Shown here: positions 45,320 to 55,793 of the stretch, in pieces
Position numbering within the stretch: the stretch's first letter is position 1
Layout of the letters: each line of letters starts with the position of its first letter
Assembly (NCBI GenBank): GCA_942159475.1
Contig: OW804096.1
Span: 37,509,744 to 37,573,743 of the forward strand
DNA length: 64,000 bases
Direction: 5' to 3'
DNA from: Sthenelais limicola
Taxonomy: Eukaryota; Annelida; Polychaeta; Phyllodocida; Sigalionidae
Program-made: the position numbers and the translations under genes
The notes under the pieces: generated by a model
Seen by the model: the letters and a program-made list of their open reading frames with translations, nothing else
What the model was told of the DNA's origin: nothing
The model's database searches: none

Positions 45320-47590
45320 GTTAGTTCTTTATGTACAAATTATAGTGCAAAACAGTGAGTTTTTTTGGGGCCACACTGTCCTAAATGTCCAAGAGCATTT
45401 GTGAATTTATAATATTGTAAAGGAAATAGTTGATGCAGTGGTAAAGAAGGTTGAGAAAGCGAGTGCCCCTTGCGTTTTGGTTCACACGCCTACCGTACCT
45501 GAAAGTATGCAAATTAATATTCAAAATATATCAAGATAAAATCATATTCACATGAACATCTAAGAACATGTGAATTTTTGTGTGCAAAATAATGACATTT
45601 TGCACAAAAATAGTACACACTCTATTGTAATAGGTAATAAGCTGAGTATAACGCAATGGTGGCACGTGTGATGGACATTGCAACCGCCCATTTTATTTAG
45701 AAAAAGAATTTGTTGACTCGGTGGAGGGGTGGAGAAGAATGGGCTTGTAAGGAAGCAAGTCAGTCAGCGAGCAAGGCGTCCCCTAGTGATTACCAATAGT
45801 AACATTATACATGTATGTCTTCATGTCGCAAAACATGATCATCAGCGACATTTTTTTCCCCATTTATCATACCTACATAACCATCAGTGATAGGGATATA
45901 CAAGGCTCACGGGGACGGTCTGGCATTCATAACCCTTCCATACGCAATGTACTCGTTAACTATTTCATACACCAAAAATCATCAACTCTCATTCACCATC
46001 TCATTTACCATCTAATTATATACTAGTCTTAGAAAGCCTTAGAAACCATGTAACGTAAGTAAAGCTCAAACAAGAATCAGGCACCAAACGGAAGACCTAT
46101 CTAGATACTTGTCTATTTAGAATGTTGGATCACCTTACTGTAAAAACATCTGTTGCAACAAAGAATTCTTTAATTGAATTGAATTGAATTACCCAGATGG
46201 CTTGCCATACCCAGGCCATACTAGACATGCCCCAGTTCATATATACCCATTTAACTTTCCTTAATCAAATTATATTCACAACCTATGAGAGATAAACGGT
46301 GCGGACGTATTGGGATTATGGCCTTCATCAGGTAGGTCTCTGGCAGTATGTTATTTGGTGAAATAACTAATGAAAATCAAGAAGGAACATCAAGAGAGAG
46401 ATATGAATGTTCATGTTTATAATTTGCTATCATAGTGGTGCATTAGGGAGCTTGTAGAGGATGAGACCACCTCCAACAATATTTGAGACTCGAATACTAG
46501 AAGCTGGGTACATTGCCACGGAAATTTTCATACAAGTCCGCTTTGTAACCTAGATATATATTCCCATATTTTATCGTAGGTATTAGTTGGAGTAGAAACT
46601 TGATTTTTTATGCATCCATCGTATCAAACAGGAAATCTTTATTATCGAAGTTCATCAGATGAGAACAAAAAGGCTTTTGTACCGTGATGTTAATCGCCCT
46701 GGACGGTGTGGATTTGTTGACATATTGAATAAAGTTGTTTTTAAAAAAAATATTTGAGACTTTTCAAGAATTAAGAGAATAAAATGCGCAGGTAAAGCGG
46801 GTTTCTTCTAACCACCCTCTGTTAATGGGAGTGGTTTGCTCAATTATGTACTTGATAGTTCTAGTTTGTGTATGGTAATTAACTGTTATATTTTCTTAGT
46901 TAGAAATGTATGGATATGTGATGTTGCCTAGAAATTAATAGTATTTGATTGATAAGGCAGCGCATATATAGACCAGGAAATTAGCTACTAGAAGATTGGA
47001 GTGTCAGATTGATACCTTTGTTTCTTTGCTAATGATTATAGTAGCTGTGTGTGTGTGTGGAGAAAAGGAGATTTATGTTTTGAAAGGCGACGCCTGTAAA
47101 TATCCTTAAAGGATAGAGCGTTTTTTCTTGCAAATGTTTTAATTATATTGTAATATAGGAATCTAATGAATGAAAAGTCAGCAGACAGAACTGGAGTTGG
47201 ACTTCAATGTTGTTAGCTGTCAAGGTGTCTCTTGTCAGAATAAGTTACTGGCAGAGCACTGACCAAATCTCTGGACTTCTTTACTTAAAGTTGCTTGTAA
47301 ACTACATCTTCTGTTTGGATAATACAATATACTACTCTACTATTGCCTTACATTATTTCGTCAAATATCCAACCAAACCACTACTCCTTCAAGTAACAGA
47401 GGGTCTCTCAAATCACAAGAAATTAACACAACGAGAAGTACAGCTATATGATCTAAGAGACTGAGTGAGAGGCCCCCTCTGTTACACTATAGACAACCTG
47501 TCACGTCATATTCATTAATCTTATTGGTATACCCCAATACCCATGTCTGTTACAACATAATGATATCATCATGTCTCCTTCCGGTTATAT
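45320..47590. other. non-coding spacer with a possible second Penelope-like fragment
   Basis: On the minus strand near 46305-46340, CCTGATGAAGGCC followed by ATACGTCC resembles a hammerhead/Penelope terminus but lacks the GAAA box. A (GAATT)n run lies at about 46170-46188. No gene is supported. Confidence 0.35.
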
Positions 47591-47597
47591 TCAAGTT

Positions 47598-47788
47598 CCA
47601 CTGGCTGCGGTAGGCTTTGCGGTAAGCTCTGCGGTAAGCCCTGCGATGGTGCTGTGATGGTGAGAAGTGGTCAGGTCCCGCCTACATGGACAATGGACTA
47701 TATAGGCAGGTCCACATCACTCCTCTCCTCCTATAGAACCAACACAAACCATCGCAAGGCTTACCGCAGAGCTTACCGCAGCCAGTGG
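47598..47788. repeat. foldback element with repeated TGCGGTAAG core
   Basis: The left arm 47598-47649 and right arm 47749-47788 are reverse complements (CCACTGGCTGCGGTA ... TTGCGATGG). The left arm has one extra TGCGGTAAG unit. The spacer is about 100 bp. Small non-autonomous foldback element. Confidence 0.75.
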
Positions 47789-47799
47789 AGACCACCCTT

Positions 47800-49740
47800 C
47801 AATAATCATGTAAATCAATATGCTTCTCTGCATACATGTATATTATGAACAGTAATATTCTATTATTTAACATAACTACACTCTTGGTTCGTTCTTCTTG
47901 GATTCTTGTTATTTAATCACTTCAAGATAACAGCCCACTTAGCCAGCTGGGTGGTGAGAGGGGGTAACTGGAACAGACCTATCTATTATTTCAGGCAATA
48001 GCTATAACTGACAGGCACTGTGTAGAAGCGTGAAGTCACGTATGAGCTTCTAAAATTTGTATTTTCTATTTTCGTTAAAGGCCAGTACATATTCAAATAG
48101 TTTCATTGAAAAAACGGTATATCCACCATGGATTTTTTCATGCGTCACCCATGTAGACAAATCATTTATTTTTAGTTTATTTTAAATGTAGACAAATCTT
48201 TATCACTAGTATAACACACGATCTGCATTAAAGAGATAAACCACTGTCATATGCACTGCTGCAGGCGCGAGTTTAAGGAGCTAATGCCTGAAAACTTCAG
48301 GTTCTACTTTATGAACCAATTAAATTTCAAAACTAATTATAACAAAGACAGAATTTAGTTAATATTACATTCACATCCCATTCTTCTATGAGTAAATACC
48401 ACACCATGGTCATATAGGGGAGCCACTTAAACAAACACAAATTTTATAAACGTCGTTATCCCTACATTTATACATTTCATGAATTATTTATCTCATGTGG
48501 AACATGCACTAGTGCACATACTGGTACACTAACCTAAATAATTGATGCGTATCTTTATAAGGTGAAGTGTTACCTTTAATTAGTCATTGGTTAAGTTAGT
48601 TGACAAATTAATTAGTTTGCCCCTATACAGGTAAGCTGGGGACGGGGCCATTGCCCTTTTTGCCCTATGTCGGGTGCTGTGACCTATGCAACCAAATTTA
48701 ATTGGCTATTTGTGAGTTAGCGATGACATAGGCAAAGCGTGTTCCACTTATAGGACAGCTAGAACACGATAGGTCTGAATAATGACAAGGAAAACTAAAA
48801 GGTGTAAGATATAAATTGACATTAAATAAGAATAAATTGTTAGCAATATGATAAACGAATACTTAAAAATGTAATAAGTCAATATGCTGAAAGGCACCTG
48901 GGAAGAACAACTATATCAATATAGAGACGGTCTAGCAAAAACAGGTTCACTCGTATCTCTAAAATTATTTTCCATGTACCAAAGAGAAATAAATATATTT
49001 ATAAATTCATATATATTCTCGCACCAAGTTGTCCCCTCCTTCCAGGCCTGGGTCACCAAAGAAAGAATATGTGATGTGTTTCAGGAAAATGAGTCACAAG
49101 TCGCAAAATTCATATTTTTCAAAGTCATTTATTCACAAGATTTTTTGGGGGTATGTTTTCATTCTTAAAGTATCTAGTCAGTTAGGTATTATGAATACAT
49201 GGACCAAGTTTCAGGATAATTTTTTATCCCTACACCGGGTCTTTATTCCACCATAAACATGGCAACATTTTTAATTTTCTTTGCGAAGTACATCTAAAAG
49301 ATGGTCAGATTTCTATCACGGATCATGGGCTTCATACATGCACTACGACAGCTTTAATCATTTATTACAACGAAGTGAGACCTCTTCAAGTCACGAATCA
49401 ACTTTCAAAGCAAAATAAACCAACATTTTTTTTATCCAATTAAGCAAACATCATTATCTTATTTTTCTAGAAAACAAATCGATTCTTAGAACTGTTATAT
49501 TCATCATTTTTCTCTCAACTGATATCTCTAATCATATCCAACATACATCATACCAATTAATCTGTAAAGTTACTCAATTTAACTAACTAGGGCCTATATT
49601 GTTCAATATACTGGCATATTCAGGGCCATGTCATTGACATTTGAAAATCTAGTATACACAAATTTTTCAGCTGGCTGTATATCTCATATTATCATCTCAT
49701 ATTATCATCTCGTCCCCCTTCCACCATGTGCATAAGTCCC
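47800..49740. other. non-coding spacer with dispersed-repeat fragments
   Basis: 48228-48298 (AAAGAGATAAACCACTGT ... CTAATGCCTGAAAA) matches 58528-58590 with scattered differences. 49065-49110 carries the ATGAGTCACAAGTCGCAAAA repeat also found at 56105. The frames at 48884-49256 consist of such repeat sequence. Confidence 0.5.
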
Positions 49741-50049
49741 TTTCAAACCATATAGGAGATGCGCTCCATCAAAAAGAGTCCCATGTCGGCAACTTTCATT
49801 TTGAGATATAGGGCTCCAAAGGTGGTATAGGACTTTTTCGGTCGAAAACTTTTTTTCCCGTAATATTAATCTTTATTATGTTTTTTTTGAGACTGGAAAA
49901 TATTTTGTACCAAAAACAATAATTTACGCTTCATAACGGCCGGTAAACATTTTCCTAACATGGTTGGATGGGTTTAAACAAAGGAGCCGAAGGCTATTTT
50001 TCACTAAATTCACTCGTACGCCGTGGACATTTGATCGTAGGGTACCCCA

Positions 50050-50384
50050 GCACATTTGGTATCCTCGGAAAGCCGCGAATCTCCTCTAGCCAATGGGATT
50101 CTTCCCTTTTGAATCGCCGCGTAAGTAAACCAATCACAGAGCTCTCTCCAAGTGCATTCGGCGTAAACAATGGTTGCTAGGGTCGTCAAGGGAGCCCACG
50201 TGGGGTCGATACAGCCCTGTGATTGGTCCAGCCACTCCGAAAGATCAACTTCCGGCTGACGCCATCTTCTAGCGTGGTCTTGGATTTGAATCGAAGCGAC
50301 CAGTTATTCCTCGATTCCAGACGATACAAGACGTGTTTTACTCTCCAACAAAGTTTTAAATGGACCAAGGTTTATTATTTAAAC
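50050..50384 (+). promoter_or_regulatory. TATA-less promoter and 5' UTR of the DUF7869 gene
   Basis: CCAAT boxes occur on both strands: CCAATGGG near 50091, CCAATCAC near 50131 and GATTGGTCC near 50221. Just before the likely start site lie an ETS site CTTCCGG (50250) and a YY1-type GCCATCTT (50263). The block is CpG-rich against AT-rich surroundings. It ends at the ATG at 50385, whose context AACATGG is acceptable. Confidence 0.55.
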
Positions 50385-53104
50385 ATGGAAGCTGAGGCCA
50401 CCGTCGCAGAAGCTCTTAATGGCATCGCTCAAGCCAATTTGGGAGGTGTTGTCGACAACGCCGAATGGCGTAACCTCATCGAAGAGTATTTTGTGTTCAA
50501 CGAGGAAACAGAGACGGTGGAATCTGACTCAGATGGAGAACCAGACGTCCCTGATCAGCCTGAAACTCCGGAGACGAACGAAGAAGAAGTTGAGGAAGCA
50601 TCAGAACCTATTCTTATTATTGATCACATGCAGGCAGTCGTGGACAAGGAACGGGAAAAGTGCTCCATGTTTCGGTAAGTGTTGGTGCTCTACAGCCATC
50701 TTTTCTATTGTGTGTGTTGACATGCTGGGGGACGCGATCTGAAAACTATGCTATGTACATCCCTGGAAATCATTCCAAATCTATAATCCAATGCTGTTAT
50801 ATGTGCTAGATACCTTGTGGGTATATTTAGAGGTTCTAAAATTTAATTGGTGTAATTAATTTAATTGTGTTTTAAGTCGCATGGTGTTGTTCGTGCGTGG
50901 GGAGTTTAAGGCCCTCGAGATCTGGGGAGTAGCTATTTACTTGGGACGTCTGAGATTCCTTACTCGTCTCGTGTGGAATGTAGGGTTAAAAATACATTGT
51001 TTGTTTGTGTCATTATGGGCAAATTAAAATCTAGGATTTTGTCCATTTCAGATGTAACTGCCGATTGTTTAACGGCGGGCCATGCATAGACCAGTTCACT
51101 GTGGAACAGCGCATCTCTCATCGGTCGGAACATGACCAAATCGATCGAGGTAATTTCAAAATAATGTTTTTCTCTATTGCCTCATTGCCCATACATGCCT
51201 GTATAATACTCATTCAGTATTTTAATCAGTATTTTAAGCTGTAGCTTGTTAAATAATGAGGACACGTGCTACCCAATTACATAGGATAACTAATTACGTA
51301 GGATAACTGTAGGGACTCAGACTAAGATTGGTGTCGGTGATATTAGTCAGTCACAAATTCATTTTTACATTATTGTTATACTGTCGTTTCAGATGAGCTC
51401 GACATGGCACTCTTTGGCGTTTTCAATACTGTTACTGACAACAGTGATCGATGCAGTCCAACCAAGAAGGGGCGCCAGTGGAAGGGAGAGAGAAAACACC
51501 CAAAGAGCCACTACAGGATGCATAACAAGCCTATTTGCAAAGCTACCTTTAAATTCCTTTACAAGTGAGTGTTATCATGAATCTTGTGGTGCCCATTAAT
51601 ACTGAACATTAGATAGCTATTCATAATAACATGATTATTTGCTGAGAATCAATATTTTGGTATTGTCATTTTAAGATCCTGCATTATGTTCAATTTCTTC
51701 CTTTGTCAACGATTAAATTATTATTAATTATTTTTTCTATTTCTTTTCTCTCCCTTCACTTCTAGGATTAGCCAAAACTTGCTGACAGTTTTGCTAAAAT
51801 CCTTCGCTGAGGATGGTCTGGTCACTCGTTCACGACAGGGTGGTGGTCACCGTGCTGTGAGGTCTTTGCCAATAGATGACCTGAAGAACACTATCAACTT
51901 CATCACATCTTATGCCGAAATACATGCTCTTGTCTTGCCAGGCAGAGTATCTTCTCACCACAGAGACGACATCTTAATTCTCCCCTGCCGTTCTACAAAA
52001 GCTGAAGTTCATCGTCTTTACACACAAGCCATGCAAGAGACTGGCAATAGGGCTGTTGCCTACTCCACTTTTGGTCATTTATGGCGCAAGTATCTTCCTA
52101 AAATAGTCACAAGTCGTCCCATGACAGACCTCTGCTGGGAGTGCCAGCTTAATAACAGAGACATTTCCTGTAGTAGTAATTTACCTGATGTTGTGAAAGC
52201 TGCCAAGTTAAAGAAACAGCAGAAACATTTAGACACTGTAACCGCCGAAAGAACTCTTTATCAGAAATTTTGTGCTGATGCAAAAGAAGCATACAGAGAC
52301 AATGGTGAACCCCTCCTTGGCAAACATGCCCCTTGCTCATGTGACATTCGAGTACATCTCAGTTTTGACTTTGCACAACAAGTGCATTTACCTTCTTACC
52401 CGATGCAACCAGGTCCCCTTTATTTTCTCACCCCGAGGAAGGTAGGCCTGTTCGGTATTTGCATGGAAGGAATGCCTAGACAAGTTAACTACCTTATAGA
52501 TGAGAGCCATTGCACCAGTAAGGGGTCAAATGCAGTTATTTCTTATCTGAATCATTACTTTGAAAACTATGGTCTGGGGGAGAAAGATTTAGATCTTAAC
52601 TGTGACAATTGTAGTGGCCAGAACAAGAACCGGTATGTTTTGGCCTATTTGATGTGGCGTGTCCTTACTGGAAGGCACAGGTCTATTACACTTAACTTTT
52701 TGATTACTGGGCACACTAAGTTTGCCCCCGACTGGTGCTTTGGTCTCTTGAAAAAACAATTTTGTCGGGACAACGTTTCTTCTCTTCAGCAATTAAAAGA
52801 CAGTGTGCAGCGCAGTACGCCAGGGGGGGTCAACCAGGCCCAACTTGTAGGTGATGAAAGGGGTACTGTTTTTGTTCCATTGTACGACTGGCAGGCATTC
52901 CTGTCACCTCTCTCCAAATCTTTTCCAGGTATCAAAGGGTATCATCATTTTGAATTTTCTAGTGACAAACCTGGTGTTATTTCTTTCAGGCCATTTGTAG
53001 GCCCTGAAGATAGTGGTACTTTTAAAATGCTTACTGTTGATGTGGGTGATGTCCCTCAGGACAACCCAGTAACCGCGTCCCTTAAATACTCACCGCAACC
53101 ATAG
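50385..53104 (+). CDS. DUF7869-type protein, four exons, 632 residues
   Basis: Exons 50385-50674, 51052-51149, 51393-51564 and 51766-53104 join in frame through GTAAGT, GTAATT and GTGAGT donors and TTTCAG, TTTCAG and TCTAG acceptors. The N-terminal 96 residues are acidic and low-complexity. C98-N-C100 with C108 and C310-x2-C313 are zinc-type pairs. The core (about residues 375-600) has SFDFAQQVHLPSYPMQPGP, NCDNCSGQNKNRY and GHTKFAPDWCFGL, the signature of DUF7869 proteins repeatedly found in cnidarians, lancelets and molluscs. Their biochemical role is unknown. Asp388, Asp467 and Asp509 could form an RNase H-like (transposase) site, which is inference. The ORF is fully intact, so it may be a domesticated or live transposon gene. 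Confidence 0.85.
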
Positions 53105-53141
53105 AATTATACCCAATAGGCCTAAAATTAAGCTCTATACA

Positions 53142-53663
53142 TCATTGGAAAGCTCTTTCCTGCTGCTTACCCATCCAATAGCTAACTCCAAAATCGATTT
53201 GGCCGACATGGGACTCATTTTGATGGAGCGAGTCACAATTATTAGGCTTTTGCACCTTTCCTTCTTGTTCTTTGATGAGATTCTCTCTTCTCACCCAGTC
53301 CCAGGCATTTTTTACTCCTTTGCTTGTACCAGAAACATATTTGAAACGACCTATCATATTCTCTAAGAGATTTACTGAGATATTAATCAGGGCTGTCTCA
53401 TTGTCACCATCAAGGTTGCGGCTCCTTTCCAGTTCTTTCACTTGTTTGGCTAAGGGGATTTCATTTTCATCACTTTTCTTGATCATGGAAAGCTTGATCT
53501 CTTCCATTTCGTCAGACTGATCCTCAAGTTCTCTTGATACCTTATCAACTGTTATTTCCCTATCCAAGTTATCGGTTTCAACATTTTCAATCTGAGATGG
53601 GTTTGCAATAGTTGTCGACTGAATTAGCTTGGATATTTCTATAAACATTGACATAAGTTGCAT
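53142..53663 (-). CDS. unrecognised acidic/helical protein, convergent with DUF7869 gene
   Basis: A 173-codon frame with predicted helices in the middle (VSRELEDQSDEMEEIKLS, then KQVKELERSR) and an ordered-looking tail NESHVGQIDFGVSYWMGKQQ. Its stop lies 37 bp from the stop of the DUF7869 gene, tail to tail. About 200 bp upstream is a promoter-like patch (53860-53905). An out-of-frame ATG with better context lies 18 nt before the chosen ATG, which could reduce translation. I do not recognise the family. The second ORF of a two-gene transposon module is one possibility. Confidence 0.4.
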   Translation of the reverse strand: MQLMSMFIEISKLIQSTTIANPSQIENVETDNLDREITVDKVSRELEDQSDEMEEIKLSMIKKSDENEIPLAKQVKELERSRNLDGDNETALINISVNLLENMIGRFKYVSGTSKGVKNAWDWVRRENLIKEQEGKVQKPNNCDSLHQNESHVGQIDFGVSYWMGKQQERAFQ

Positions 53664-53854
53664 TTGTAATGGTTTCTGCCATTTTTGTGCTTAATTTGCC
53701 TTATATTAACTGTTGCACCTCTCGACCTTGTAATCCAGAACACAACTATCTTGTACAGTCAACGTACAGTCAACGTCAGCAATCCTATGTAAAGATTCAC
53801 TCCAGTGGTACACATGGCTAGGGTGGGCGTGGCGGTTTGTTATTGTTTCAACTT

Positions 53855-53910
53855 GGGCGGAAGGGTATCGTGCGCATGCGCAAGGTTCAAACTTCCGGCG
53901 TGGGTTTTCC
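53855..53910. promoter_or_regulatory. NRF1/ETS promoter-like patch
   Basis: A perfect NRF1 palindrome TGCGCATGCGCA at 53871-53882 is flanked by GGCGGAAGGG and CTTCCGGCG (ETS sites). It lies 5' of the minus-strand ORF starting at 53663 and also upstream of the plus-strand glycosyltransferase exons, so its direction is uncertain. Confidence 0.5.
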
Positions 53911-55500
53911 CACTTAGATCAAAACTCTCGACTTCTCAAAGATCATGAAACAAGGGTATACTGTCATTAGAAACAAACGTATAATTATGTCATTCAAACC
54001 GTTTTCACAGTATCCTCTTTCTACTAATCTTAACTTTGAAGTTAAGCCTTTCCCACAGCATTGAGTGTTCCTGGGATTGCGCTCGGCTTAGGGAGCGACC
54101 TAACTAAAACGATGACAAACGATGACTGGCAGATAAGATTATGCTTTCATATCATGTCATTCGATATCATCCACTGTCCATATATATATAGACACTCCAT
54201 GTGCGGTGTACAAGTGAAGATGTTCATGAATCTTGTCCCGCTTAAACATCCCTAGTGGGGGTGACAAGACGACAAGATGGCGACTACCCTTGAGTCTGTT
54301 TTTGGTTCAAAATAAAAGTTCTTACAACAGATTTCAACAGATCATGTATTCCGCATAAGGGGTTCTTCCAACGACCAAACTAGTTGGTTTAAGTCACAAA
54401 TCCAGGCTCAAAGCAAACAAATAGGGCTGTATGGCGGCACAGTCACAGACTTATAGAATTCCTCCAGGCAATAATGCGTGACCACGCTTCCTCCAGCGTG
54501 TGATGGCGGGGAGCGTAGTACCGCTTGGGTGCGTGAAGATTAAAAGTAGCTCAACCTTCCATTTAATCCGTTAATCAGTCCAAAATAGGGTATACAAACT
54601 GTCTCTGATACTTCATGTATGTATTACAGTACATTTGAAGCTTGAAATCCTCCTGGAGTTGTCTTGAATCTGAAAAAAAGAGAGCTGATGCTCCACACGT
54701 GTGTTCTCGATCTAAGCTCAACCGGAAGTCCTGTTTCAGGATAATGTATTAAATACATCCATGCATTTCTAAGACCATCCTATGGAGTACCTTTAGCTAC
54801 TTTACTAGTAATTTCTCACCCAAAAATATTGAAAACTTTTTTTTTCAGAAATTAAGATATCAAACTTATAATATAGAAATACTTACTTAATGTCCTTAAT
54901 GTTGACCACCATTAGAATCGGCTTGATCTCTTTTCAAATATAATGGTATCTCAAATTTTTTTTGGCGACTTATCACTCATTTTCCTGAAACGTATCACAT
55001 ATGATCCGCTACCAGTAAAAGAACCTGGAATATTGTATTTTCAGAAACTTGTAAGTAATTTGAGTGTTGTCAAATAACTTAATTAAAGAATTCTTTTAAT
55101 TGGTTGCAGAAATACAAACAAGTCTATAGTATGTCTTTGGGTGCTGTCGCTTTTTTTCACCAGCTATTGGCTTTTACACTCAAAAGGCAAGTGTTACATT
55201 TTTTCATTTTATTTTACTTTTTTATTTGTAGAAAAAAGTGTTGCATTTTGTATGAAATTCCCAATAGTTGTTTGTTAAATCATTTACTTTTTGTTTTGTT
55301 GCATTTATAAAAAATAATACATAAGGTATGTTTTTGTGTTATGAAAAAATTAATGGCTTATAGGCAAAAAAAAACAATATAGAGGAAACTGTATTAAAGC
55401 TGTACCATCCCAATGTCAGTAAAAAACAAAGAATTTTCTACATTTTCTCCTATACTTTTCTTACCCATCTAAAAGTCATTAGACCAAAACTTTGGAGGAT
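53911..55500. other. spacer between DUF7869 module and glycosyltransferase exons
   Basis: A GC-richer patch at about 54420-54540 (GATGGCGGGGAGCG) could be another promoter. A minus-strand copy of the ATGAGT..TTGCGAC repeat lies at 54950-55005. Upstream exons of the glycosyltransferase may lie here but none could be supported. Confidence 0.4.
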
Positions 55501-55507
55501 TCTGTCC

Positions 55508-55600
55508 AATAGCCTAGTTGATTAGGCCTCTGCAGTGCTGAGGCTGTAGCTGATTGGAGGGACAGTGGTATGAATCCCTGATGGGGTGGAGTTGTAAAAT
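55508..55600 (+). repeat. degenerate tRNA-like SINE head
   Basis: TAGCCTAGTTGATTAGG resembles an A box and GGTATGAATCCC a B box, about 70 nt apart. The stems do not pair well. It precedes the Penelope-like fragment by 40 bp. Confidence 0.35.
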
Positions 55601-55639
55601 GCCATGTCTCACAAATATCAATAGAATTATCTATTATTA

Positions 55640-55753
55640 ATTGTGAGTAATCACATCAAAATACGACAACCAAGTTGTGTTGGTATTTTTTTGTTTTATT
55701 ACTAAGTTGTATAATATTTTAGTAGAGATTCCAACGTTTCGCATCAGGGAATC
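55640..55753 (-). mobile_element. Penelope-like element end with hammerhead remnant (copy 2)
   Basis: Shares about 100 bp with 15636-15735. On the minus strand from 55753 to 55727 the order is GATTCC (stem I), CTGATG (box 1), C-GAAA (box 2), ACGT (self-complementary stem III), T, GGAATC (stem I other strand). Stem II and the last A of box 1 are deleted. The copy keeps the box that copy 1 lost, and copy 1 keeps the stem II that this one lost. It ends 40 bp before the glycosyltransferase exon at 55794. Confidence 0.55.
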
Positions 55754-55793
55754 ATTATTTATTATTGATACAGATTTTTCTCTTTTACTGTAG

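Noticed and set aside
46300..46345. Third hammerhead ribozyme
   Set aside because: CTGATGA is present on the minus strand but the GAAA box and stem I partner are missing.
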